Assembly (NCBI RefSeq): GCF_021283545.2
Contig: NZ_CP128540.1
Coordinates: 3,693,501-3,757,500 of the forward strand
Source of the DNA: Pseudomonas alloputida
GTDB lineage: Bacteria > Pseudomonadota > Gammaproteobacteria > Pseudomonadales > Pseudomonadaceae
Direction of reading: 5' to 3'
DNA: 64,000 nucleotides
The position numbers and the translations under genes are program-made. Position 1 is the stretch's first letter, and each line of letters starts with the position of its first letter. Positions 1 to 7,857 of this stretch are shown here, in pieces. The notes under the pieces were generated by a model. It made no database searches and was not told where the DNA came from. It was given only the letters and a program-made list of their open reading frames with translations.

Positions 1-523
1 CGAAATTCCAGGCGCCACCTGCCGGGCTGCCGTCGGGCTCCATGAGCAGGCCGGTTCGCTTGCGCATGCCACGGTAGAAGTGCTCCATACGCAGCTGGCG
101 ACGTTCTGTGGCCCAGCGCCCGAAGGCTTCACGGGAGCACAGAAAACGCGTGTCGCGAAACCACACAAGCGGCAGTGCGGCATCACGCAAGGCCTGCTCC
201 AGGCGCCACTCACCGCACTCGGTCAAGTGAATGTGGGTGGCGCCCAAGGCTTGTTGCCAACGATGCAACTCACCCACGATGCTGCCGCTGTTACCCTCGG
301 CGTCCAGTTCGACATAGTGCACCTGCCAACCCCGTTCACGCAGGGCCTGGGCAAAATGCCGCATGGCGCTGAAGATGAGAACGATCTTCAGCGGATGATG
401 CGGTACGTATCGGGCCTCCCCCTCCACTTCCGCCATCAGGACCGCATCGCGAGCAGGGTCAAGGGACGCCAGACTTGCCAGGTCGAACGACAGTTGGTCA
501 CCCAGCACCAGGCCCAGGCGCAT
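1..523 (-). CDS. Cryptochrome/photolyase-related protein, C-terminus outside window
   Basis: Only the first 174 residues are present; the gene runs off the left edge. The N-terminus MRLGLVLGDQLSFD carries the GDQL motif typical of the photolyase-related family COG3046 (the iron-sulfur bacterial cryptochrome/photolyase group), followed by a Rossmann-like antenna domain with HYVELD and FYRGMRKRTGLLMEPDG, also typical of the family. Members repair (6-4) photoproducts or act as blue-light flavoproteins; the FAD and iron-sulfur part is not visible here, so repair activity cannot be judged. It is the last gene of a minus-strand run with the DUF6482, DUF3833 and chalcone-isomerase-like genes, a grouping seen in light or singlet-oxygen responses. 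The ATG at 521-523 lies 8 bp after the upstream stop. Confidence 0.85.
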   Translation of the reverse strand, partial: MRLGLVLGDQLSFDLASLASLDPARDAVLMAEVEGEARYVPHHPLKIVLIFSAMRHFAQALRERGWQVHYVELDAEGNSGSIVGELHRWQQALGATHIHLTECGEWRLEQALRDAALPLVWFRDTRFLCSREAFGRWATERRQLRMEHFYRGMRKRTGLLMEPDGSPAGGAWNF

Positions 524-531
524 CGTCCGGG

Positions 532-837
532 CTACCACTGGCTGGTGAGCGTTACCGGTACGCGCAGCGGCGCGATGGGGCCGTCACGTTGCCCGCACAT
601 CTCATCATGCACCACCTGCTGCACCAGCATGCACGGCACCGGCGGCAGGTCGGCCAGCAACTGCCGCAGTTCGGTCGTGGAGCGCACGCGCACGGGCTGC
701 CCCTGGGCATCGCTCAATGTCACAGGGCCGGCGTCGGTCAGGGCGCGCAGGAGGTAGAAGCCCCCCTCCAGCGACAGCAGTTCAAGTTCCTTGGCTTCGC
801 CGGTCGAAACCAGCTGGGTCAGCGCGATCAGGTTCAT
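532..837 (-). CDS. DUF6482 family small protein
   Basis: A 101-residue soluble protein without signal peptide or membrane segment, starting MNLIALTQLVSTGEAKELE and holding a short beta-rich domain. It resembles the DUF6482 family of pseudomonads, whose function is unknown. Its start overlaps the stop of the DUF3833 gene by 4 bp and its stop is 8 bp before the photolyase-related gene, so it is almost certainly co-transcribed with both. A part in photo-oxidative stress is inferred only from these neighbours. Confidence 0.7.
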   Translation of the reverse strand: MNLIALTQLVSTGEAKELELLSLEGGFYLLRALTDAGPVTLSDAQGQPVRVRSTTELRQLLADLPPVPCMLVQQVVHDEMCGQRDGPIAPLRVPVTLTSQW

Positions 838-1370
838 GGTGTGCCCTCTGGCAGGCGGCGGAAGAACAAGGTGATCTGGCCAATCTCAACGCCCAGTTTG
901 CTCATGCTCGAGCGGTTGATCAGGGTGTCGTCATCCATGAGGTACATCCAGTCGTCCAGGTCTACCTGCCAGTGCCGCCCGTCGACCGGCAGATCCAGTT
1001 GGTAACGCCATCGCAGCGCGTTGCCCGCCACTTCGCCACGCGCCTCGCCAATCACGTCCCCCGCTGTTCCCCGCCAGCGCCCGGGGCCGTCCGGCACCAG
1101 CGTCCAGGTACGCTGCTGGCGTGTGCCATCGCTATAGAGAAAATGCTCGTCGAGGATCAGCCGTTCACCCTCGCGGCGGCTGTCGATGCGCACATGGAAG
1201 CGCTTGACCACCTCACCGGAACGCTTCTGAAACATCCCCCACGCCTGAACCGGGCGCGAGAAGAACGCCGCCAGGTCCAGCTTCGGCTGCTCCTGGGCAT
1301 AGTGCTCGATACCGACATTGCCACAACTGCCCAGAAGCAGGCAGGCAGCCAGCAACAGCGCTTTGTACAT
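834..1370 (-). CDS. DUF3833 family lipoprotein
   Basis: A 178-residue protein with a lipoprotein signal: MYKALLLAACLLLGSC ends in the lipobox LGSC, so Cys16 should be lipidated. The rest (EHYAQEQPKLDLAAFF, KRFHVRIDSRREGERL, DDWMYLMDDDTLINRS) fits the DUF3833 family, which has a lipocalin-like or beta-barrel character and no proven function. DUF3833 genes are commonly found beside photolyase, chalcone-isomerase-like and cyclopropane-fatty-acid-synthase genes in singlet-oxygen or light-induced clusters. It lies 2 bp after the chalcone-isomerase-like gene and overlaps the DUF6482 gene by 4 bp, so translational coupling is likely. Confidence 0.8.
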   Translation of the reverse strand: MYKALLLAACLLLGSCGNVGIEHYAQEQPKLDLAAFFSRPVQAWGMFQKRSGEVVKRFHVRIDSRREGERLILDEHFLYSDGTRQQRTWTLVPDGPGRWRGTAGDVIGEARGEVAGNALRWRYQLDLPVDGRHWQVDLDDWMYLMDDDTLINRSSMSKLGVEIGQITLFFRRLPEGTP

Positions 1371-1372
1371 GT

Positions 1373-1909
1373 TCAGGCTCCTCGGTCATCGCCAGCCAGC
1401 CCAAGCAGCCGCTGACGCAATTGGGGGTCTCTGGCCCGCGGGTCAAGCCAGATGGCGAAGAAGGCCCGGGCGAACACCGGATCGTCGATCGCGTGGCTCA
1501 GTTTGCCGTCGACGTAAAAGCGGCAACCCTGCCTCGGCAGGTACAAGCCCGTGATGCGCATGCCAGGGCTCACGTCCACGAATGCCTGCTCAATCGCCCT
1601 GGTCCATGCCGCGCGTTGCTGTGCCGTCATGCTGCCGCCACCCAGGCGTTGCATTTCCTCAAGGCTGGCCTTGACCAGCGTGTCCCTGGACAATGAACGG
1701 TGATAGAGCAGCTCAAGGGCAAACGGCTGGTTCCAGTCCTGAACCGGGCCAACTGCCCATAATCGGGCGGTATACAGCCGCAGGCCAAACCAAGTGAAAT
1801 CACCGGCGCCCAGCCGTTGCGCCGCAGGCAGCTCCGCTCGCCAGTCTGCCGCCGACGACATGGCGGCTAGCAGCAGGCATAGACAGGTCCAACGTGCAGG
1901 GTGCGCCAT
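1373..1909 (-). CDS. Chalcone isomerase-like secreted protein
   Basis: A 178-residue protein with a cleavable signal peptide (MAHPARWTCLCLLLAAMSSA, then ADWRAELP). The body has the chalcone-isomerase-like fold signature: FTWFGLRLYTARLWAV, then LELLYHRSLSRDTLVKASLEEM and a C-terminal WLDPRARDPQLRQRLLG. Bacterial members are periplasmic and are not known to make flavonoids; some may bind fatty acids. It is the first gene of the minus-strand operon ending in the photolyase-related gene. I took the ATG at 1907-1909 because the signal peptide begins there; the longer in-frame extension to 2086 runs through promoter-like AT-rich sequence. Confidence 0.8.
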   Translation of the reverse strand: MAHPARWTCLCLLLAAMSSAADWRAELPAAQRLGAGDFTWFGLRLYTARLWAVGPVQDWNQPFALELLYHRSLSRDTLVKASLEEMQRLGGGSMTAQQRAAWTRAIEQAFVDVSPGMRITGLYLPRQGCRFYVDGKLSHAIDDPVFARAFFAIWLDPRARDPQLRQRLLGLAGDDRGA

Positions 1910-1935
1910 TCTGACCTCGAGCACTTTGCTAAATA

Positions 1936-1982
1936 CTATACAATAGTAGACGCTTGTACAGATATTTGACGAGCCATGTATA
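1936..1982. promoter_or_regulatory. Divergent promoter region with repeated TGTACA/TGTATA half-sites
   Basis: Between the divergent genes starting at 1909 (minus) and 2070 (plus) the sequence turns AT-rich. It holds TATACA at 1937-1942, TGTACA at 1955-1960 and TGTATA at 1977-1982. The first pair forms an inverted arrangement with a 12-bp gap, a usual size for a MerR-type operator. MerR-family B12 photoreceptors (LitR, PplR, CarH) control such light-response clusters in related bacteria, so this is a reasonable candidate operator. No regulator gene is in the window. Confidence 0.45.
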
Positions 1983-2069
1983 GTTTTTAATGCCCAGCAT
2001 GCACATTTCTGCAAGCCTCGCGCCCCCGTTATCGAACACCCATGAAAGTCGAGATAGAAGGAATTGCTC

Positions 2070-2561
2070 ATGCTGTACGTCGTCATGCTCGGTGGACGTC
2101 ACCCACGGGCCAATATCGAGGTCCACGACGTGTTGTTCGCGCAGGCGGACTCACTTGAACAGGCCTACCCCCATCTGCGCCAAGCCTGGTTCGGGAGCCG
2201 AACGGGCCTGCACATCGACGCATGGATGGAAGTCGACGGTATTGACCGCTACCGCGTCGCGTTCAGTCAGGTAGCGCCTGGCCCACACGATCCCAGGTTG
2301 TTCTTCATCAACCTTGGCGGCTACGAGCCCGGGGTGTTTGGCGAGGCACACCGCTACCTGCTGGTGGTGGCCAGGGACAAGGCCGAGGCCAGGCAACTGG
2401 GCAAACAGCGCCTGCAGGCAGACTGGCTCAAGCCGCATACCGACGCGGTACTGGACGTCGACGATTGCCTGCCGATCGACTGGGTGAACGACCGTTACGT
2501 GCACTTGATCGAAGGGCCACATGACGGCTTACGGCAGTACAGCGACTATATCCTGCTGTGA
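2070..2561 (+). CDS. DUF1543 domain protein
   Basis: A 163-residue cytoplasmic protein beginning MLYVVMLGGRHPRANIEVHD, the characteristic DUF1543 opening. The domain appears twice in pattern, with HIDAWMEVDGID in the first half and WLKPHTDAVLDVDD in the second. The function of the family is unknown. The ATG at 2070 was chosen because GAAGGA lies 6 bp upstream; an earlier TTG lacks such spacing. It is transcribed away from the chalcone-isomerase-like operon and is followed 78 bp later by an SDR gene on the same strand. Confidence 0.8.
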   Translation: MLYVVMLGGRHPRANIEVHDVLFAQADSLEQAYPHLRQAWFGSRTGLHIDAWMEVDGIDRYRVAFSQVAPGPHDPRLFFINLGGYEPGVFGEAHRYLLVVARDKAEARQLGKQRLQADWLKPHTDAVLDVDDCLPIDWVNDRYVHLIEGPHDGLRQYSDYILL

Positions 2562-2639
2562 GCTCCCCCCTGCCAGCTGCACGAACGTTGGCAGGCATCA
2601 CAGGACGAGGCGCCAGCGCCCAGCCAAGAGGACACGCCG

Positions 2640-3410
2640 ATGAGCCTGATCAACGACCTTCAGACACCCGCCAACGTGCTGGTCTGCGGGGCCAGCCAAG
2701 GAATTGGCCTGGCATTGTGCACGCAGTTGCTGGCGCGCGATGACATCGGGCTGGTGTTCGCCGTTTCGCGACGAGCCACCACCAGCCCTGCGCTGGATAC
2801 CTTGTTCACAGAGCACGCGCGACGGTTGGTTCGCCTCGACTGCGACGCCCGATCCGAGCAGGCACTGCAAACACTGGCCGCGCAGGTGGGCGCCTGCTGC
2901 GACCAACTGAACCTGGTCTTCAGCACGCTTGGCGTGCTGCAAGAAGGCCCGGCGCGGGCTGAAAAAGCACTGACCCAGCTAGACATGGCGGGGTTGCTGA
3001 GCAGTTTCACAACCAACTGTTTCGCCCCTGTTCTGCTGCTCAAGCATTTGCTGCCGCTGCTGCGTCGGCACCCGATGGCCTTCGTCGCCTTGTCGGCGCG
3101 AGTCGGGTCGATCGGCGACAATCACCTGGGGGGCTGGTACAGCTACCGTGCCAGCAAAGCCGCGCTCAACCAGCTTCTGCGCACTGCAAGCATCGAGCTG
3201 AAGCGACTGAACCCCGCTTCAACGGTACTTGCATTGCATCCCGGCACCACCGACACCCAGCTTTCCCGACCCTTTCAGGGCAATGTGCCGCCGGGCAAAC
3301 TGTTCTCGCCCGCGTTTGCCGCCACCTGCATCCTGGCACTTGTGAGCCGTCACGGCCCGGCGCAGAGCGGAACGTTCTGGGCGTGGGATGGCACGCCGAT
3401 TCCCTGGTGA
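2640..3410 (+). CDS. SDR family oxidoreductase (C-factor-like)
   Basis: A 256-residue short-chain dehydrogenase. The nucleotide-binding motif CGASQGIG lies near residue 20, and the active-site YSYRASK near residue 167 gives the YxxxK pair. The C-terminal ending WAWDGTPIPW resembles CsgA/C-factor-like SDRs, which often occur in light or photo-oxidative-stress gene sets. The substrate cannot be told from sequence. It probably forms an operon with the upstream DUF1543 gene; AGAGGA precedes the ATG. Confidence 0.85.
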   Translation: MSLINDLQTPANVLVCGASQGIGLALCTQLLARDDIGLVFAVSRRATTSPALDTLFTEHARRLVRLDCDARSEQALQTLAAQVGACCDQLNLVFSTLGVLQEGPARAEKALTQLDMAGLLSSFTTNCFAPVLLLKHLLPLLRRHPMAFVALSARVGSIGDNHLGGWYSYRASKAALNQLLRTASIELKRLNPASTVLALHPGTTDTQLSRPFQGNVPPGKLFSPAFAATCILALVSRHGPAQSGTFWAWDGTPIPW

Positions 3411-3505
3411 CGCGCGCGGAGAGTTGCAGGCCAAGTCGATGAACCAGCCTTGAGCGCGAACGGTCAACCCTTTATCTGACAACGGCAGAAGGAAGGGTGG
3501 AACGA

Positions 3506-4198
3506 ATGGTTTCGTTTGATCTGCAACGGATGCTGATAGGCGACTTCCCTTTTACCTTTCTGCTGGAAGTTGCTGTGCGTGTTTCAGCGGCCTTCCTGGC
3601 CGTGTTCTTCTTTCTGAAATTCAGTGGCCGGCGCGGGATCAGACAGCTGTCCCGGTTCGAGCTCGTGGTCATTCTCACCCTGGGCTCAGCTGCCGGCGAT
3701 GTGACCTTTTACGAGGACGTACCGCTGCTTCCGGTGGCCTTGGTTTTCCTCACGCTGTTCATGCTTTACCGAGGAACGGTCTACCTCATGAGGCGAAACA
3801 GAACCTGCGAGGCCTGGATCGACGGGCTGCCGGTCACGGTAGTGAAAGATGGCATGTACGAAATCCATTCGCTGCGTCACATGAACATTTCACCGAATGA
3901 GCTGTTCATGGAGCTACGCCAGCAAGGTGTCGAGCACCTGGGCCAGGTTCGACTGGGCCTTCTGGAAACCGATGGCGATCTCAGTTTGTATTTCTACGAT
4001 CAGCAAGACACACGCCCAGGCCTGTCAGTGCTGCCGGTCGAGCATCGCCCGGAGTACACATCGCCGCCCGGCGCCGGGGTGCATTGCTGCGTGAGCTGTG
4101 GTTTCCCGGCCTACCATGAGCCTCATGACACCCTGGCGTGTTCACGTTGCGGTCATACGGTCTGGTCGCCTGCATTGGATACCGTGCGCAACCGTTAG
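3506..4198 (+). CDS. DUF421 (YetF-like) membrane protein with C-terminal zinc ribbon
   Basis: About 230 residues. The N-terminal part has three predicted membrane helices (FPFTFLLEVAVRVSAAFLAV, a second around FELVVILTLGSAAG, a third around LLPVALVFLTLFMLY) with the family's GRRGIRQLSRFELV motif, followed by the cytosolic DUF421 domain (CEAWIDGLPVTVVKDG, LRQQGVEHLGQVRLGLLE). The tail holds CCVSCG and CSRCGHTVW, two CxxC knuckles about 17 residues apart that should form a zinc ribbon. I chose ATG 3506 because AAGGAAGG lies at suitable distance; GTG 3497 almost touches it. The role of DUF421 proteins is unsettled. It precedes stress-type genes but seems to have its own transcript. Confidence 0.8.
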   Translation: MVSFDLQRMLIGDFPFTFLLEVAVRVSAAFLAVFFFLKFSGRRGIRQLSRFELVVILTLGSAAGDVTFYEDVPLLPVALVFLTLFMLYRGTVYLMRRNRTCEAWIDGLPVTVVKDGMYEIHSLRHMNISPNELFMELRQQGVEHLGQVRLGLLETDGDLSLYFYDQQDTRPGLSVLPVEHRPEYTSPPGAGVHCCVSCGFPAYHEPHDTLACSRCGHTVWSPALDTVRNR

Positions 4199-4290
4199 CA
4201 GGTTCTCCCCATACCGCCAGGCATCGAGCAGGAACTTTGCTCGCTGTTTGCAGGCCCTTATGAAAGGCCTATCAGCACGAGGAGAAAATG

Positions 4291-4830
4291 ATGAGTGCAC
4301 AATTGAACGGCAAGCGCGTGGCCTTTCTGGTCACCGATGGCTTTGAACAGGTGGAACTGACCGGCCCGCGTGAAGCCTTGGAAAACAGCGGCGCGGTGGT
4401 CGATATCCTGAGCGAGAAAGAAGGCACGGTACGTGGCTGGAACCATGACAAACCCGCCGACGCGTTCAGCGTGGATGCGACTTTCGACAGTGCGCAGCTT
4501 GACCTCTACGACGCCTTGGTGCTGCCCGGCGGTGTGCAGAACTCCGACACGATTCGCTTGATCCCCGGTGCGCAGAAACTGGTAAAAAGCCATGATGCGG
4601 CCGGCAGGCCGCTGGCGGTTATCTGCCACGGCGCGTGGCTGCTGATATCGAGCGGGTTGGCCAAAGGCAAACGAATGACCAGCTACAAGACCTTGCAAGA
4701 TGACATTCGCAACGCGGGCGGTACGTGGGTGGATGAACAAGTGGTGGTCGATGGCAACCTCATCACCAGCCGCCAGCCGGACGATATCCCCGCCTTCAAT
4801 GAGCAGTTGATCAAGGCACTGGCAGACTGA
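4291..4830 (+). CDS. DJ-1/PfpI family protein (YhbO-like)
   Basis: A 179-residue type 1 glutamine-amidotransferase-like protein of the DJ-1/PfpI family, related to YhbO/YajL. The nucleophile elbow ICHGAW puts Cys112 next to His113, and the acidic partner is in DGFEQVEL (Glu19). DALVLPGGVQ and the ending RQPDDIPAFNEQLI are also typical. Members act as stress-protective deglycases/glyoxalases or chaperones; which activity applies is not decidable here. GGAG lies 6 bp before ATG 4291, better spaced than for the ATG one codon earlier. A strong hairpin follows the stop. Confidence 0.88.
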   Translation: MSAQLNGKRVAFLVTDGFEQVELTGPREALENSGAVVDILSEKEGTVRGWNHDKPADAFSVDATFDSAQLDLYDALVLPGGVQNSDTIRLIPGAQKLVKSHDAAGRPLAVICHGAWLLISSGLAKGKRMTSYKTLQDDIRNAGGTWVDEQVVVDGNLITSRQPDDIPAFNEQLIKALAD

Positions 4831-4842
4831 ACCTGCTACTGC

Positions 4843-4886
4843 TCAGTGCGTGCTGGTCGCCCATGATGCCGACCAGCACGCACTGA
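4843..4886. terminator. Perfect 17-bp hairpin between convergent genes
   Basis: Bases 4843-4859 and 4870-4886 are exact reverse complements (arm TCAGTGCGTGCTGGTCG), separated by a 10-base loop. It lies 12 bp after the stop of the DJ-1/PfpI gene and directly touches the stop of the opposing gene at 4887. It has no long T-run, but its place and strength suggest a bidirectional terminator. Confidence 0.8.
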
Positions 4887-5411
4887 TCACGCCAGCTGGA
4901 TGAAAACCGAATAACTGCCCAGCAACACCCAGAAGCACAGGAAAATCCAGGGCGTGCGCAAGGAAAACAGCAGCGATTTGCGGTGCCCCGCCTGAGAGGT
5001 TTCAGCCTCGCAGAACAGCGGCGACTCGTCATAGGCCAGCCCCATCAGCGGTTCGCTGCGCAGCAAGTGGCTCTGCTTCATCTGCCAGTGCTCGATAATC
5101 CGGAAGGCCGCGCGGATGCCAGGCCAGGCATTCAGTGTACTGAGCACGCCGAGCAGTGCGAGAAAAGCCGGGACCATCAGGGTGAACATTTCGCCCCAGC
5201 TTTGGTTAAGGTTACCCATCGATGACACGTAGGCGATCACCAGGAACGACTGGGCCGCAAGATAAGCGTCGGTACGGTTGGCCAGGATGGTGGTCTCATA
5301 CTGAATTTCGCGTCGATAGAAATCCAGCCGCTCCTTGGGCGTACCGAACATCCTCTCGTTCGTCTGATCGATCTCATGTTCCGGCGTGGAAGGCGTGATG
5401 ATTCGAGGCAC
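4887..5411 (-). CDS. Hypothetical membrane protein
   Basis: I do not recognise the family. About 174 residues: a polar N-terminus (TPEHEIDQTNERMF, then KERLDFYRREIQYETTI), a long hydrophobic stretch FLVIAYVSSMG plus LMVPAFLALLGVLSTL, a basic amphipathic middle, and a C-terminal helix WIFLCFWVLLGSYSVFI. Three membrane helices are plausible. I prefer the GTG at 5411 because AAGGAG lies 6 bp ahead; an ATG at 5444 would add 11 residues without a visible ribosome site. It converges on the DJ-1/PfpI gene and is transcribed alone. Confidence 0.65.
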   Translation of the reverse strand: MPRIITPSTPEHEIDQTNERMFGTPKERLDFYRREIQYETTILANRTDAYLAAQSFLVIAYVSSMGNLNQSWGEMFTLMVPAFLALLGVLSTLNAWPGIRAAFRIIEHWQMKQSHLLRSEPLMGLAYDESPLFCEAETSQAGHRKSLLFSLRTPWIFLCFWVLLGSYSVFIQLA

Positions 5412-5605
5412 TGCAGACTCCTTGATGACGTGGGCCTCACCCATGCCAGCAAGCCCCGTCAGCGGTAGAGCTAGGCGGAGGGTAAAAATTCACTGGGAAT
5501 GGGTGCATCAACCGCTCGTCGCTCAGCACGAAGATCCACTTCAACACTGGCCTGGCGCGCCTTTCGAACGGGAATGAGCGTTCCAACCCTGCAGGAGCTT
5601 CCAGC

Positions 5606-6463
5606 ATGAGCGACTACCCTACCCCTCCATTCCCATCCCAACCGCAAAGCGTTCCCGGTTCCCAGCGCAAGATGGATCCGTATCCGGACTGCGGTGAGCA
5701 GAGCTACACCGGCAACAATCGCCTCGCAGGCAAGATCGCCTTGATAACCGGTGCTGACAGCGGCATCGGGCGTGCGGTGGCGATTGCCTATGCCCGAGAA
5801 GGCGCTGACGTTGCCATTGCCTATCTGAATGAACACGACGATGCGCAGGAAACCGCGCGCTGGGTCAAAGCGGCTGGCCGCCAGTGCCTGCTGCTGCCCG
5901 GCGACCTGGCACAGAAACAGCACTGCCACGACATCGTCGACAAGACCGTGGCGCAGTTTGGTCGCATCGATATCCTGGTCAACAACGCCGCGTTCCAGAT
6001 GGCCCATGAAAGCCTGGACGACATTGATGACGATGAATGGGTGAAGACCTTCGATACCAACATCACCGCCATTTTCCGCATTTGCCAGCGCGCTTTGCCC
6101 TCGATGCCAAAGGGCGGTTCGATCATCAACACCAGTTCGGTCAACTCTGACGACCCGTCACCCAGCCTGTTGGCCTATGCCGCGACCAAAGGGGCTATTG
6201 CCAATTTCACTGCAGGCCTTGCGCAACTGCTGGGCAAGCAGGGCATTCGCGTCAACAGCGTCGCACCCGGCCCGATCTGGACCCCGCTGATCCCGGCCAC
6301 CATGCCTGATGAGGCGGTGAGAAACTTCGGTTCCGGTTACCCGATGGGACGGCCGGGTCAACCTGTGGAGGTGGCGCCAATCTATGTCTTGCTGGGGTCC
6401 GATGAAGCCAGCTACATCTCGGGTTCGCGTTACGCCGTGACGGGAGGCAAACCTATTCTGTGA
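5606..6463 (+). CDS. SDR family oxidoreductase (YghA-like)
   Basis: A 285-residue SDR with the roughly 40-residue N-terminal extension typical of YghA/YhdF-type stress SDRs (QSVPGSQRKMDPYPD near residue 20). The cofactor motif is TGADSGIGRA, followed by NNAA in the LVNNAAFQ strand, catalytic Ser in INTSSVN, and YAATK (YxxxK). The C-terminus RYAVTGGKPIL fits the family. The substrate is unknown; relatives are induced in stationary phase or osmotic stress. The ribosome site is probably the AGGAG at 5590-5594, about 11 bp before the ATG. A small hairpin (6474-6495) follows. Confidence 0.88.
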   Translation: MSDYPTPPFPSQPQSVPGSQRKMDPYPDCGEQSYTGNNRLAGKIALITGADSGIGRAVAIAYAREGADVAIAYLNEHDDAQETARWVKAAGRQCLLLPGDLAQKQHCHDIVDKTVAQFGRIDILVNNAAFQMAHESLDDIDDDEWVKTFDTNITAIFRICQRALPSMPKGGSIINTSSVNSDDPSPSLLAYAATKGAIANFTAGLAQLLGKQGIRVNSVAPGPIWTPLIPATMPDEAVRNFGSGYPMGRPGQPVEVAPIYVLLGSDEASYISGSRYAVTGGKPIL

Positions 6464-6631
6464 TCGTGCTGCGGAGGCCTGCTGACGCGGGCCTCGGCGC
6501 CTCTGGCAGAGCGGTATAGAGCCTGGGCTTGACGCGTGCCCTACCAGACGTCATTAGCGTTGAACCCTGCCGCCCACTGCTACTCAACCTCATGCAAGCC
6601 ATTTTTCATTCGCCCGCGACGAGGTGACACC

Positions 6632-7096
6632 ATGAATGCTATCGACCTGCTGGTTCAAGACCATAAATTAGTCAAGAAGCTGCTGGAAGAGCTCTGTGCG
6701 ACCACAGAGCGTGCCGTGAAGAAACGCGCCGAACTGCTGCAACGCATTGAGCAGGAACTGCAAATCCATACCGCTCTGGAGGAGGACATCCTCTACCCGG
6801 CGATCAAGCAAGCCGGTGGTAAAGAGGAAGCCAAGATGTATTACGAAGCCAAGGAAGAACACCGGACTGTCGACGCCCTGGTGCTGCCTGATCTGCTTCA
6901 TACGCAACCAGGCACGCTTGAGTTCGCCGGTCGGGTCAAGGTGATGAAGGAGCTGCTTGAGCATCACATCGAAGAAGAGGAGGAAGAGCTCTTCCCCACC
7001 GCGAAAAAGCTCCTCGGCAAAGACCAACTGGACGAGCTGGGGCTCGCCATGCAAGCCCAGAAAAAACTGCTCAAGGGTGAGCAACGGGCCGCTTGA
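6632..7096 (+). CDS. Hemerythrin domain (HHE) protein
   Basis: A 154-residue cytoplasmic protein with one hemerythrin/HHE four-helix domain. The iron-ligand pattern is visible in LLVQDHKLVKKLLEEL, IHTALEEDILYPAIK, EEHRTVDALV and ELLEHHIEEEEEELFP. Such proteins bind a diiron centre and sense or protect against oxygen, NO or peroxide. A run of Glu (HHIEEEEEEL) is usual for this group. The ATG at 6632 follows GAGGTGA; the longer open frame upstream is not protein-like. It is probably monocistronic and ends at a hairpin. Confidence 0.88.
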   Translation: MNAIDLLVQDHKLVKKLLEELCATTERAVKKRAELLQRIEQELQIHTALEEDILYPAIKQAGGKEEAKMYYEAKEEHRTVDALVLPDLLHTQPGTLEFAGRVKVMKELLEHHIEEEEEELFPTAKKLLGKDQLDELGLAMQAQKKLLKGEQRAA

Positions 7097-7109
7097 ATCA
7101 AAGGCGCCA

Positions 7110-7135
7110 GCCGGGTCGGGCACGACCGGCCCGGC
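7110..7135 (+). terminator. GC-rich hairpin after hemerythrin gene
   Basis: GCCGGGTCGG (7110-7119) pairs with CCGGCCCGGC (7126-7135) across a 6-base loop, with one G-T pair. It starts 13 bp after the stop codon. There is no clear T-run, so it may be only a partial terminator. Confidence 0.55.
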
Positions 7136-7170
7136 CTGACGCCAGGGATTAATGTTTGGGACTCGCTTCG

Positions 7171-7506
7171 ATGGAGAGCTGGATCGACTTGCTGGAGTGG
7201 CCGGCCATGCTGGTCACGGTGGTGGCAGCCTGGTGTATCGGGTCGCACCGTCCAGGACGGCGCATGGTGGGCTTCTGCTGTTTTATCGCCAGCAACATAC
7301 TGTGGTCAGTCTGGGGGTGGCATGCCCAGGCCTGGGCTTTGATTGTGCTGCAGCTTGTGTTGTGCCTGATGAACCTGAGGGGGTGGCGCAAGAATAAACG
7401 CGCTTCAAGGAAAGCGCCTTCAGAGAAGGTTCAGGGCGGCGCTGATGCTACGCCTTATCACCTGCTGACGAGCACTTCCCGAGGTCAACCCGAAAACCCC
7501 TCCTGA
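7171..7506 (+). CDS. Small hypothetical membrane protein
   Basis: A 111-residue protein from ATG 7171 with three predicted membrane helices: WPAMLVTVVAAWCIG, MVGFCCFIASNILWSVWGW and AWALIVLQLVLCLMNLRGW. A basic, polar C-terminal tail follows. The size and Trp-rich helices recall short PnuC-like or amino-acid-transporter-like proteins found in pseudomonads, but I cannot name a function. No convincing ribosome site is visible, so the start is uncertain. Confidence 0.55.
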   Translation: MESWIDLLEWPAMLVTVVAAWCIGSHRPGRRMVGFCCFIASNILWSVWGWHAQAWALIVLQLVLCLMNLRGWRKNKRASRKAPSEKVQGGADATPYHLLTSTSRGQPENPS

Positions 7507-7526
7507 GCGTTATCCATGATGGAACC

Positions 7527-7667
7527 ACCGAATACACGGGTGAACTGCCGAGTGCTCAGGTGCGCCACCTTGGCCAGCTCTTCGATGATGGGGTGCTCAA
7601 GACCACCCCGGTCTCCGCTTCGCGAATGCACAAGCCATGAACCACCACTTGAAAGGAACGTTTCCCG
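7527..7667 (-). pseudogene. Remnant of an AraC/GlxA-type regulator
   Basis: Read on the minus strand this stretch gives GGSWLVHSRSGDRGGLEHP followed by ELAKVAHLSTRQFTRVF. The second part closely resembles the first helix-turn-helix of GlxA-type AraC regulators (usual form LA-x-x-A-x-[LM]-S-x-R-x-[FL]-x-R-x-F). The rest of the second HTH and the whole N-terminal amidase-like domain are missing, and the frame stops soon after. I read it as a decayed gene fragment rather than a working protein. Confidence 0.45.
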
Positions 7668-7683
7668 GCGGCGGCTGGCCTCC

Positions 7684-7857
7684 TCAAGGCTTTGCAGTGC
7701 GCCCATTCTTCCACTGCGCCCTGGAGACACCTTCAGCGTAGCCGGTGACACCGATCGCTACCTGCTGAATGCGGCCGCCATGCTGAAGGAAGGCCTCGAC
7801 CTGCTCGCAGATGCGCACATGGGCTTTTTGGGCCGCGCTGGGGTACGTCTGGGACAT
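7684..7857 (-). CDS. Possible small protein, 57 residues
   Basis: A short minus-strand frame starting MSQTYPSAAQKAHVRICEQV and ending QWKNGRTAKP. It has an amphipathic helix and a basic tail, and composition like a real protein, but no strong ribosome site. It lies immediately upstream of the AraC remnant. I do not recognise it and cannot exclude that it is chance coding in decayed sequence. Confidence 0.35.
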   Translation of the reverse strand: MSQTYPSAAQKAHVRICEQVEAFLQHGGRIQQVAIGVTGYAEGVSRAQWKNGRTAKP

